Positions 1 to 6,498 of a stretch of 8,519 nucleotides of DNA are shown one piece after another. The notes below the pieces were generated by a model. The model ran no database searches. It was not told the DNA's origin and saw nothing but the letters and a program-made list of their open reading frames with translations. A program made the translations under genes and the position numbers. How positions within the stretch are numbered: the stretch's first letter is position 1; every line of letters begins with the position of its first letter. Origin of the DNA: Desulfonema limicola (GTDB lineage Bacteria; Desulfobacterota; Desulfobacteria; Desulfobacterales; DYRC01); NCBI GenBank assembly GCA_020718925.1, contig DYRC01000170.1, positions 1 to 8,519 on the forward strand, given 5' to 3'.

Positions 1-465
1 ATAAGAGAATTGTCCGCTGCCGAACCCTGATGTTCCGAACTGACGGAGATAAGTCCCGGACCTGCTGAGTTTCTGAATGCGGTCATTGCCGCTATCCGCC
101 ACCCATATATTGCCGGAACTGCCAACCGCGATACCGGCAATATCCCACAATTCTCCGTTGTCAGCGCCGAAAGTTCCGAACTGACTGATATACGTCCCGG
201 ACCTGCCGAATTTCTGAATGCGGTCATTGCCGCTATCCGCCACATAGACGTTACCGGAACTGTCAATCGCTATGCCGACGGGACCATCAAATTGTCCGTT
301 ATCCTCGCCTGAAGTTCCGAATTTGCCGATATAAATTCCCGATCCGCTGAATTTCTGAACGCGGTCGTTACTGCTGTCTGTAACATAAATATTACCGGAA
401 CTGTCAATCGCTATGCCGGATGGACCGTCGAATTGTCCCTTACCGGCGCCTGATGTTCCGAATTG
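1..465 (-). repeat. In-frame tandem repeat, 141-bp period, encoding NHL units
   Basis: Three full units (465-325, 324-184, 183-43) and a partial one (42-1) repeat every 141 bp, exactly 47 codons. Identity is high at the DNA level. Positions 70-102 match 211-243 exactly (33 nt), and 251-277 match 392-418 exactly (27 nt), both offset by 141 bp. This points to recent duplication or gene conversion between blades, and copy number could change by slippage or recombination. Confidence 0.9.
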
Positions 466-591
466 CATCACGTATACCGGAGATGTGTTTAACTCGCTCG
501 GGTCAGATGCGCGTACAATTGTCGTCAAGCTAAGGCAGAGCAGCAGATAAACAGCTATGCCCGCAAAAACTGATTTCAAGCGAAAAATCAT
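1..591 (-). CDS. Exported NHL-repeat beta-propeller protein, 5' part only (197 residues, runs off the left edge)
   Basis: The reading frame is open from an ATG at 591 to the window edge. A probable signal peptide covers residues 1-28: basic start (MIFRLK), hydrophobic core (about 8-24) and a likely cut after VRA. There is no clear lipobox, so signal peptidase I and a periplasmic, surface or secreted location are expected. From residue 43 the protein is a regular array of 47-residue units, with FGT at 44, 91, 138 and 185. Each unit carries the NHL core 'GIAIDSSGN-(I/V)-Y/W-V-(A/T)DS-x-NDR-(I/V)-QK', followed by 'G-x-Y-(I/L)' and 'FGT'. NHL units form beta-propeller blades, so at least three blades are visible and more should lie outside. 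Such proteins usually act as binding scaffolds; the ligand cannot be told from sequence. A strong Shine-Dalgarno sequence (AGGAGG, 8 nt upstream) supports the start. The gene follows the HNH gene by 48 bp. Confidence 0.88.
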   Translation of the reverse strand, partial: MIFRLKSVFAGIAVYLLLCLSLTTIVRASDPSELNTSPVYVMQFGTSGAGKGQFDGPSGIAIDSSGNIYVTDSSNDRVQKFSGSGIYIGKFGTSGEDNGQFDGPVGIAIDSSGNVYVADSGNDRIQKFGRSGTYISQFGTFGADNGELWDIAGIAVGSSGNIWVADSGNDRIQKLSRSGTYLRQFGTSGFGSGQFSY

Positions 592-599
592 GGCAGTTT

Positions 600-605
600 C
601 CTCCT
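600..605 (-). promoter_or_regulatory. Ribosome binding site of the NHL-repeat gene
   Basis: AGGAGG lies 8 nt before the ATG at 591, inside the 48-bp gap after the HNH stop codon. It fixes the start of this partial gene and suggests independent, efficient translation. I see no convincing promoter or terminator in the gap (592-639), only a weak imperfect palindrome around 631-644. Confidence 0.8.
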
Positions 606-639
606 TTTTGAGGTGCGTGAGGTTCGGTACTGAAAATTC

Positions 640-933
640 TCAGACAATCAGTTTTGTCAGATATTGCTCCCATTCCATCGGAAGAAGCTGCTTTTTCTGA
701 TTGTTGCAGTCTTTGCAGCAGGCAGCCACATTGCCTTTCACACTTTTGCCGCCCCGGGAAATCGGAACAATATGATCCATCGTGAGTTCTTTTGCCGAAA
801 CAGTGCGTCCGCAGTAACCGCAGACGCCTTTGGCACATTGGCGTTTCCACCACTGAGACGCTCTGAGTTCTCTGGCTTTGTTTCTCTCCCGCCTGATATC
901 TTCTTCTTCGATAAAAAAATCAACGTCATTCAT
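640..933 (-). CDS. Small HNH endonuclease-family protein (97 residues)
   Basis: This is a compact single-domain HNH (beta-beta-alpha metal) nuclease-like protein. The zinc-ribbon cysteines form two pairs: C38-G-Y-C41 and C73-K-D-C76. The core motif follows the HNN pattern: D53-H54 in 'TMDHIVP' (general-base His), N68 in 'GNVA', and N77 in 'CNNQK' in the place of the last His, with K80 after it. The 'DHIVP-S-GG' stretch is typical of HNH proteins related to the McrA/5-methylcytosine-restriction type. The N-terminal 35 residues are charged and helical, with many Arg and Glu. The C-terminal tail (81-97) ends right after the domain. Nothing identifies the target; a free-standing HNH of this size could be a restriction, phage-derived or housekeeping nuclease. 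No terminase, methyltransferase or intron is next to it. Its ATG lies 4 nt after the preceding stop with no good Shine-Dalgarno, so translation is probably coupled. Confidence 0.9.
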   Translation of the reverse strand: MNDVDFFIEEEDIRRERNKARELRASQWWKRQCAKGVCGYCGRTVSAKELTMDHIVPISRGGKSVKGNVAACCKDCNNQKKQLLPMEWEQYLTKLIV

Positions 934-937
934 AAGG

Positions 938-1603
938 TCATAACTTTGAGCGATATTTCAGCGCGAAAATGTAACATCCGCTTGCCAGCGCAAGAATGAC
1001 GCCCGCCACAAACACCGGATAGAAAAACAGATACGCCAGAAATGCGAATATGGCAAGGCTGATGCAGGCAATGCAGCAGATTAAAAGAAAAATTTTAGGC
1101 GATGCAGACAGAGAAATTGCCGATCTGTTTGAATAGCGGACGGTCAGTTCCACGTTGCGTTCTTTGGACAGCGTATCAAAAAAAGAGCGGATGCTGACCG
1201 GCGCAACAGATGCCGCATTCTGAACCCATTGCCTGACAATCCGAAATTTGGGCGCAGGCGTTCGGGGTAGATATTTTCCAAGCTCCGGAAAATCGGATAT
1301 TGCCTGATTCAGCGTATATCCGCCTGTTTTAAGCGTCAATTCATAAACCTGATCTTCTGAAAGCAGCAGCACTTCCTTTGCCAACGCGTAAATAAACGCA
1401 TTCCCCTGTCTGACTTTGACAATGAAATATCCCAGATCGCATTTGCTCTTATCGCTGATTCTGGATAAAATAGCGGAAATATCTCTGACACTGACGGGCC
1501 ATCCCAGCGATTGGGTCAGCCTTGCGGCAATATCGGAAGATTTCAGAGATTGTCCGGTGTGCAGCATTGCAATCACCATCCGGCTGATGTTCGTCTCTGT
1601 CAT
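938..1603 (-). CDS. Membrane-anchored protein with N-terminal winged-helix-like domain (221 residues, function unknown)
   Basis: I do not recognise a named family. Residues 1-78 look like a winged helix: 'SSDIAARL' and 'SVRDISAILSRI' would be the helix-turn-helix, and 'GYFIVKV-x3-NAFIYAL' a two-stranded wing. Residues 79-165 are soluble and unassigned ('QVYELTLK', 'ISDFPELGKYLP'). The C-terminus holds two closely spaced hydrophobic segments, about 171-191 and 195-215, joined by a very short turn near 'FFYP' and followed by basic 'KYRSKL'. This predicts a membrane hairpin with both ends in the cytoplasm, so the winged helix would be tethered to the inner membrane. I chose the ATG at 1603 because it overlaps the kinase stop as ATGA and has AAAGGA at good spacing; an in-frame TTG at 1609 is too close to that site. 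A role in signalling or gene control with the kinase is inference. Confidence 0.8.
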   Translation of the reverse strand: MTETNISRMVIAMLHTGQSLKSSDIAARLTQSLGWPVSVRDISAILSRISDKSKCDLGYFIVKVRQGNAFIYALAKEVLLLSEDQVYELTLKTGGYTLNQAISDFPELGKYLPRTPAPKFRIVRQWVQNAASVAPVSIRSFFDTLSKERNVELTVRYSNRSAISLSASPKIFLLICCIACISLAIFAFLAYLFFYPVFVAGVILALASGCYIFALKYRSKL

Positions 1604-4206
1604 ACACAATTGTCCTTTCTGTTTGAATCAAGAATCTGCCGCAGCGTTTCAGCCAGTTCCCGTTTGATTACCGGCTTCATAATAAAGTAGTCAATGCCGC
1701 TTTGTTTTGCTCTTTCGCGTGTGAGCGTGTCGCTGAATCCGCTGCATAAGGCTATCGGAATATCCGCCCTGATGGCTTTCATTTGTATGGCAAGCTGTTC
1801 TCCGCTTAAATTCGGCATACTCTGGTCCGTAATAATCAAATCGAAGTTATCGGGCTGGGTGCGGAATAGCTCCGAAGCTTCCACGCTGTCTTTGAGAGCA
1901 GTTACATGATAGCCCAATTTTTCAAGCATCTGTGCGAGCAGAATAATAATCGGCTCTTCATCATCTATGAGCAGAATCCGCTCAACACCGCCGCAAATCA
2001 GCTCAGGAACCTTATCTGCAAAAGCTGATCCTTCGATACGCGGCAGATACACATGAAATGTCGTGCCGATTCCGGGTTCGCTATACACCTGAATCTGTCC
2101 GTTGCAGCTTCGGACAATCCCGAATACCACCGCAAGCCCCAGCCCCGTGCCTTCTCCGGGCTTTTTAGTGGTAAAATACGGATCAAAAATCCGTCCCATC
2201 ACTTCGCGGGTCATGCCGTATCCTGTATCGCTGATCGTCAGTCTCAGGTAATTATTCGGTTTAAGTTCCAAACCGCTGTCTGATTCCACCCGGACTTCTT
2301 TTAATGCAACTTCCAAAGTTCCGCCCTTTTCCTGCATGGCATGCCATGCGTTGGTGCAGAGATTCATCAATACCTGATGAATTTGCGTAGGATTGGCAAG
2401 GGTTGTGCCGCAGCCCGCGTCAATATTCTGTCTGATTCTGATATTTGCCGGAAGCGTTGCCCGAATCAGCTTGAGCGTTTCTTTAATCAGCGGCTGAAGC
2501 GTTAAGGGCGTAAATTCCTGACCTGTATTGCGGCTAAAGGTGAGAATATGCTGCACCAGTTCTCTTGCGCGTTTCGCGCCCTTCATGGCTTCTGCCAGTT
2601 GCTTTTTGCCTTTGCTGTCTTCCGGCAGTTCATCCATCGTCATTTCAACATATCCCATAATCGGAAAAAGGATATTATTGAAATCATGGGCAATTCCTCC
2701 TGCCATCGTACCCAGTGCCTGCCGTTTCTGAGCTTCCTGCAACTGGCGCCAGAGCCTGTTTTTTTCTTCTTCCGCCCGCCGCCGCTCACTGATGTCGCGT
2801 GCAATGGTTAAAATTGCCATGTCATTGCTGTATCTGATCTTGCGGATATTTGCCTCAACGGGAATCTCGTCGCCGTCTTTGCGGATATATTCGGTTTCAA
2901 TAACCATATTTTTATCATCTGATAATGCTTCAAACTGCCGGGGATCGCACTGCGTTTTTTTGCAGATATCGTCCATCGTCATTTTCATCAAATCTTCCCG
3001 GCTGTATTTCAATAATTCGCAGGCTTTGCGATTCATATCAATAAATCGCCCATCGCAGTGGCAGACAAATATGGCATCGCTTGCGCTGTTGAACAAGGTT
3101 CTGTATCGTTTTTCGGATTCTATCAGAAACTCACGGGAGCGGCTGCGCTCAAGCCTTGTTCGGATAACAGTGATTCCGTAAGCCATATCATCGGCAAGCC
3201 CCATCAGCAGCTCTATTTCTGCCGCATCAAACGCATCTGATTCAGAGGCATAAATACTTAATCCCCCGATGCACAGACCTTCGCTGCTTAACGGAAGACC
3301 TACAGACGAGGCATATCCGCGCTTCATGGCTTCATCGCGCCAGGGTCTGAATCGGGGATCGCTGACAATATTTCTGAACACCGCCGGTTTGCCGGTGCGG
3401 ATGGCTGTTCCCATAGGTCCCTGTCCGTTTTCACTGTTATCCCAGGTGATGTTCAGACTGTCCAAAAAATGTTCCTCATATCCCCAGCGGCAGACCGGAC
3501 GTACCGTTTTATCAAGCCCCTCCTGAGCATAGCCCACCCATGCCATCATATATCCGCCTTTTTCCACGATGATCCGGCATATTTTTTCTGCGAGATTAAA
3601 TTCGTCATTACAATAAAATAAGGTGTTTCTGCATTCACTTAACATATCCAGCGCCCGATTCAGCCGGATAAGATTTTCTTCAGAAAGTTTGCGCTCAATG
3701 ATTTTGCCTGCCCGGCGGGCAATATTATCCAGCAGCAATCTCTCTTCTTCCAAAAACAGATCTTCACCGTTTTTCGGACGTTCAGGATAACAGACCTGCA
3801 CCTTTCCCATCGGTACGCCATATACCGGAATATCAAAAGATTCCTGCCATTGGCTTTCTTTAAAATTGCCGGACTTGAATTGATCGCCGTCAAAGGTAAT
3901 CATCGCCGAAGCAAGTCTCGGATAGCGAAGTGACGGAGGAATCAGCCGGACAATTCCGAAAAGAATATCTTTGAGGGACCGGACATTGCTTTCAAGAATT
4001 TCCGAAATGCTGTAAAGGCAGTTCAATTCCCTGACCCGCTTATCTAACGCCGCAGTCCGCCTATGAAGCGCGGCTTCCGATTTATCAATGCCCTGCCCGT
4101 CAGTTTGCGCGGTAAGAACACAGGATTCGGGAAACATCAATCTTATCTGATCCGATATATGATTTAAGGTATCGGTATTCTCATCAATCACCAAAATTTT
4201 TGTCAC
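1600..4206 (-). CDS. Soluble hybrid sensor histidine kinase (receiver stump, GAF-like, PAS, HisKA, HATPase_c, REC; 868 residues)
   Basis: Autophosphorylating kinase with a built-in receiver. Residues 1-42 resemble the start of a receiver domain ('KILVIDEN') but stop before any phosphoacceptor Asp and run into a coiled coil (43-62). A sensory module follows at about 62-172 ('LNCLYSISEI', 'IPPSLRYP'), a pattern I associate with Desulfobacterales kinases. A GAF domain spans about 185-350 ('GPMGTAIRTG', 'SVGLPL') and a PAS domain about 367-476, closed by 'ARDISERRRAEE'. HisKA carries H507 in 'GGIAHDFNN'. The ATPase has N619 (N box), D660-TGYG (G1), F box 'FDPYFTTK' and 'GEGTGLGL' (684-691). The C-terminal receiver (742-860) has D748/D749, acceptor D794 and K844. 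No signal peptide or membrane segment is seen, so it should sense a cytoplasmic cue. The start is GTG, 2 bp after the mutL stop, with GGAG in the mutL end. No DNA-binding response regulator is adjacent; the partner is unknown. Confidence 0.95.
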   Translation of the reverse strand: MTKILVIDENTDTLNHISDQIRLMFPESCVLTAQTDGQGIDKSEAALHRRTAALDKRVRELNCLYSISEILESNVRSLKDILFGIVRLIPPSLRYPRLASAMITFDGDQFKSGNFKESQWQESFDIPVYGVPMGKVQVCYPERPKNGEDLFLEEERLLLDNIARRAGKIIERKLSEENLIRLNRALDMLSECRNTLFYCNDEFNLAEKICRIIVEKGGYMMAWVGYAQEGLDKTVRPVCRWGYEEHFLDSLNITWDNSENGQGPMGTAIRTGKPAVFRNIVSDPRFRPWRDEAMKRGYASSVGLPLSSEGLCIGGLSIYASESDAFDAAEIELLMGLADDMAYGITVIRTRLERSRSREFLIESEKRYRTLFNSASDAIFVCHCDGRFIDMNRKACELLKYSREDLMKMTMDDICKKTQCDPRQFEALSDDKNMVIETEYIRKDGDEIPVEANIRKIRYSNDMAILTIARDISERRRAEEEKNRLWRQLQEAQKRQALGTMAGGIAHDFNNILFPIMGYVEMTMDELPEDSKGKKQLAEAMKGAKRARELVQHILTFSRNTGQEFTPLTLQPLIKETLKLIRATLPANIRIRQNIDAGCGTTLANPTQIHQVLMNLCTNAWHAMQEKGGTLEVALKEVRVESDSGLELKPNNYLRLTISDTGYGMTREVMGRIFDPYFTTKKPGEGTGLGLAVVFGIVRSCNGQIQVYSEPGIGTTFHVYLPRIEGSAFADKVPELICGGVERILLIDDEEPIIILLAQMLEKLGYHVTALKDSVEASELFRTQPDNFDLIITDQSMPNLSGEQLAIQMKAIRADIPIALCSGFSDTLTRERAKQSGIDYFIMKPVIKRELAETLRQILDSNRKDNCV
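1613..1618 (-). promoter_or_regulatory. Ribosome binding site deciding the start of the winged-helix membrane protein
   Basis: AAAGGA lies inside the end of the kinase gene. It is 9 nt from the ATG at 1603 but only 3 nt from the in-frame TTG at 1609, so the ATG (221 residues) is preferred. The start overlaps the kinase stop as ATGA, an arrangement that favours re-initiation by the same ribosomes. Confidence 0.7.
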
Positions 4207-4208
4207 TG

Positions 4209-5933
4209 TTACTCCGTCCGGCCGAAAGATTTCTCAAGAAACCGTGTAGTCCATTGAATCCATGAGGGGCGTCCGTGCGGACAATGGGAAGGATTATCGC
4301 ATTGATCCATTTCAGACAGCAACGCCCTGATTTCTTCGGTTGAAAGAATCTGATTTGCCCGGATAGCCCCATGACACGCAATCAGCATCAGACATTGCTC
4401 TTTTACAAATTGAATATCCGATTTAACACCGACTTCTATCATTTTTTCAATCATCTCAATCATTAATGGCTTAATCTCTTCAGTCTTCAGAAAGGCAGGG
4501 AGAGAGCTTATCACAACCGTATTTTTTCCGAAAGGTTCAATCTCAAATCCCGCGCTGTTCAGTTCGGGAATCAGCTTTTCCATAATCGCGATTTGGCTAT
4601 AATTTAATTCGATTGTTTCAGGAATCAAGAGTTTTTGAGCGGTCTTTTGAAAACTGCTGCTTTTTTTCAACTTCTCAAACAATATCCGCTCATGCGCCGC
4701 ATGTTGATCAATTAAAATCAGCCCGTCTTCGGATTCGCACAAGATATACGTGGCGCGAACCTGTCCGATAATTCGCAGATTTGAAAACAAATTTGAATCC
4801 TGTCCGGTTTTCCACAAGCTTGTTTCTTCCTGTTTTTGGGGAAGAGGCGGCGTTAAAAATGATAGCAGAGGCTCTGATAACTGAGGTGTTTCCCGAACCG
4901 GCTGTGCAGCTTCCCATTTCGGACGATCAGCCTGATGCAGCGCAGCAGATACGGCTTGTCTGAGCGCTTCATGGATATTATCCGGCACTGCAAACCGCAC
5001 CTCGCTTTTTGCCGGATGAACATTGACATCCACCAGTTCCGGATCGAGCGCAATAAAGACGACTGCCGTAGGAAACTGTCCTTTTATCAGCCTGCCCGAA
5101 TACCCTTCGGATAAGGCATGAAGGATCATCCGATTCCGGACGCATCTGCCGTTGACATAGATATAGATGCCGCCGGACGTGGTACGCGCTATGCGGGGCG
5201 CGGCAATCATGCCGGATACCGATACGCCGTGATATTCTGCGCGAATCTCAACCAGCACTTCTCTGAGATCATGCCCCAGCACATCTTCAATTCTCTGAGC
5301 CGGTTCTGATGCCGCCCAGTTTTTAATCAGCTTTCCGTTATGAAACAGCTTAAATCCGGCATCAGGGCGGCTTAACGCGATATTGGCAACCGTATCTGCG
5401 ATATGCCCCATTTCCGTAGAAATGCTTTTCAGAAACTTGCGCCGCGCCGGGGTGTTGAAAAACAACTGCCCGGCTGTAATCTGCGTTCCTACCGGCGCAC
5501 CGATGTCTGAAACATTTTTAAGCTTTCCGCCTTCGATAAGAATCTGAATGCCGGTTTCCGAACCGGCACAACAGGTTTCAAGACAGAATTTGCATACCGA
5601 AGCAATGCTGGGCAGAGCTTCTCCCCTGAAACCGAGCGTCTGAATTGAAAACAAATCCTGTTCATTGACAATCTTGCTGGTGGCATATCGCTCAATGGAC
5701 AGCAGCGCGTCATCCCGGCTCATGCCGATACCGTTATCCGATACCCGAATCAGCATCCGTCCGCCCTGCTCAATTTCAATGATCATCCGGCTGGCTCCGG
5801 CGTCCAGCGCGTTTTCAAGCAATTCTTTAACTACGGAAGCCGGACGCTCGACAACTTCTCCGGCAGCAATCTTGTTTGATAAAAGCTCCGGTAAAATTCG
5901 GATCGGATTTATGCTGTTTTTTCCATCAGACAT
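4209..5933 (-). CDS. mutL: DNA mismatch repair protein MutL, endonuclease type (574 residues)
   Basis: MutL couples mismatch recognition by MutS to strand removal. The N-terminal GHKL ATPase is complete: E37 (general base) and N41 in 'KELLENALDAGA', D66-NGIG, 'GFRGEAL' (101-107), 'NTPARRKF', and K309 in 'VHPAKSEVRF'. A Pro/Gln-rich linker (about 340-380) leads to the C-terminal domain. That domain carries the metal-binding nuclease motif D409-QHA-x2-E415-x4-E420, 'ACHGAIRA' (519-526) and 'CPHGRP' (551-556). These define the nicking MutL type found in bacteria without MutH, unlike E. coli MutL. 'QKLLIP' (433-438) fits the beta-clamp binding consensus Qxh(L/I)xP known from nicking MutL proteins. 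The length suits a compact member. The ATG lies inside the preceding 60-codon gene (25-bp overlap), with an AG-rich Shine-Dalgarno about 11 nt upstream. No mutS is in the window. Confidence 0.98.
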   Translation of the reverse strand: MSDGKNSINPIRILPELLSNKIAAGEVVERPASVVKELLENALDAGASRMIIEIEQGGRMLIRVSDNGIGMSRDDALLSIERYATSKIVNEQDLFSIQTLGFRGEALPSIASVCKFCLETCCAGSETGIQILIEGGKLKNVSDIGAPVGTQITAGQLFFNTPARRKFLKSISTEMGHIADTVANIALSRPDAGFKLFHNGKLIKNWAASEPAQRIEDVLGHDLREVLVEIRAEYHGVSVSGMIAAPRIARTTSGGIYIYVNGRCVRNRMILHALSEGYSGRLIKGQFPTAVVFIALDPELVDVNVHPAKSEVRFAVPDNIHEALRQAVSAALHQADRPKWEAAQPVRETPQLSEPLLSFLTPPLPQKQEETSLWKTGQDSNLFSNLRIIGQVRATYILCESEDGLILIDQHAAHERILFEKLKKSSSFQKTAQKLLIPETIELNYSQIAIMEKLIPELNSAGFEIEPFGKNTVVISSLPAFLKTEEIKPLMIEMIEKMIEVGVKSDIQFVKEQCLMLIACHGAIRANQILSTEEIRALLSEMDQCDNPSHCPHGRPSWIQWTTRFLEKSFGRTE

Positions 5934-6091
5934 CGGATTAAAAACTCTTCCTCTAACGGCGAAAGATCAAACTTTCTTCCGGCTTCGCAAATCAGATCGC
6001 TCAGTTTTTTTTTGGGATCGGTTTCGCGCTCTTCGGAAATCCATTTGACAGCGCGTCTTAATTCTTCACCTTGCAGTTGGACAGTACTCAT
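5909..6091 (-). CDS. Small conserved-looking protein before mutL, function unknown (60 residues)
   Basis: I cannot name this protein, but it looks like a real gene. Its ATG forms an ATGA overlap with the stop of the HEPN gene and has a perfect AGGAGG 4 nt upstream. Its end overlaps mutL by 25 bp. It is highly charged, predicted all-helical and without Cys pairs or a membrane segment. The tract 'GEELRRAVKWISEE' is followed by a basic 'DPKKKLSDLI' and then 'EAGRKFDLSPLEEEFL', where 'LSPLEEEFL' looks like a helix cap and short helix. An A9 run encodes the KKK. A small helical binding or regulatory protein is the most that can be inferred. It could belong with mutL (overlap) or be carried with the toxin-antitoxin pair upstream. 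Confidence 0.75.
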   Translation of the reverse strand: MSTVQLQGEELRRAVKWISEERETDPKKKLSDLICEAGRKFDLSPLEEEFLIRCLMEKTA

Positions 6092-6498
6092 TTTTCCTCC
6101 TCTATGTTATATCTTTGCTTTACAGATACGATGGCTTTTTGCAAAAGTTCCGGCAGTTGCCGAGCGCTTTCAAATACTTCTTCGGCAGTTAGTTCTCTGT
6201 AAGTATGCGATACCCGGTTGCGTTCGTCAAGCATCTGAAACCAGATGTCAGTATCTTCAATCAGCTTTGCATCATACACTGCACGAATTGCCTGTCGCGG
6301 AGAGCCTGTATCAATTCCTTCGACTTTGGCAGCTTTGCGGAACATTTTCCATGCCAATTCAAATGTATATTCAAATCGCTGAATCGTAGCATCTCTGACA
6401 ATCACCGAATACGGCTCTTGAAAAATATCTTTCAATGTGGCAAGCGCACGTTCTAATGTTTTCAGGTGAAGAGTGAGTTCTCTGATTTTTTCTTCCAT
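6088..6498 (-). CDS. HEPN-domain protein, HI0074 / NTase substrate-binding family (probable toxin of an MNT-HEPN pair, 136 residues)
   Basis: An all-helical HEPN protein of the family named nucleotidyltransferase substrate-binding protein, HI0074 type. Hallmarks are 'RDATIQRFEYTFELAWK' (35-51), 'GSPRQAIR' (65-72) and 'WFQMLDERNRVSHTY' (86-100). The last contains R93-x4-H98-x-Y100, matching the RX4HXY motif of HepT toxins. In HepT the Arg/His form the RNase site, and the Tyr is the residue modified with AMP by the partner nucleotidyltransferase. The complete motif suggests an active ribonuclease kept in check by the upstream gene. HI0074 members have also been described simply as binding partners, so toxin activity is inferred. 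The length fits the family. The ATG lies 37 bp inside the nucleotidyltransferase gene, with GGTGG as Shine-Dalgarno, so the two are translationally linked. Confidence 0.93.
   Translation of the reverse strand: MEEKIRELTLHLKTLERALATLKDIFQEPYSVIVRDATIQRFEYTFELAWKMFRKAAKVEGIDTGSPRQAIRAVYDAKLIEDTDIWFQMLDERNRVSHTYRELTAEEVFESARQLPELLQKAIVSVKQRYNIEEEK
6096..6101 (-). promoter_or_regulatory. Ribosome binding site of the 60-residue gene
   Basis: A perfect AGGAGG inside the last codons of the HEPN gene, 4 nt before the ATG at 6091. Such a strong site in front of so short a frame is the main evidence that this small gene is translated. Confidence 0.75.

Noticed and set aside
1..465. The regular 141-bp repeats as a CRISPR array or non-coding satellite
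   Set aside because: The repeats are in frame, have no spacer structure and translate into clear NHL units.
631..644. An imperfect palindrome between the HNH and NHL genes as a terminator
   Set aside because: The stem is short and AT-rich, overlaps the HNH stop and lacks a following T run on the minus strand.
530..853. A 107-codon minus-strand frame overlapping the HNH gene and the NHL gene start
   Set aside because: It is out of frame with two well-supported genes, and its translation is rich in Cys/Arg without domain features.
640..933. The HNH gene as part of a group II intron or homing element
   Set aside because: No reverse transcriptase, intron structure or interrupted host gene is seen around it.
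664..999. A 111-codon plus-strand open frame over the HNH gene
   Set aside because: It is antisense to a gene with a clear HNH motif, has no credible ribosome binding site and encodes nothing recognisable.
2792..3181. A 129-codon plus-strand open frame across the kinase gene
   Set aside because: It is a shadow of the PAS/GAF coding region on the other strand, with no family features.
5665..6048. A 127-codon plus-strand open frame across the mutL start
   Set aside because: It is antisense to the MutL ATPase motifs and the 60-residue gene; its Ser-rich composition is typical of reverse-strand shadows.
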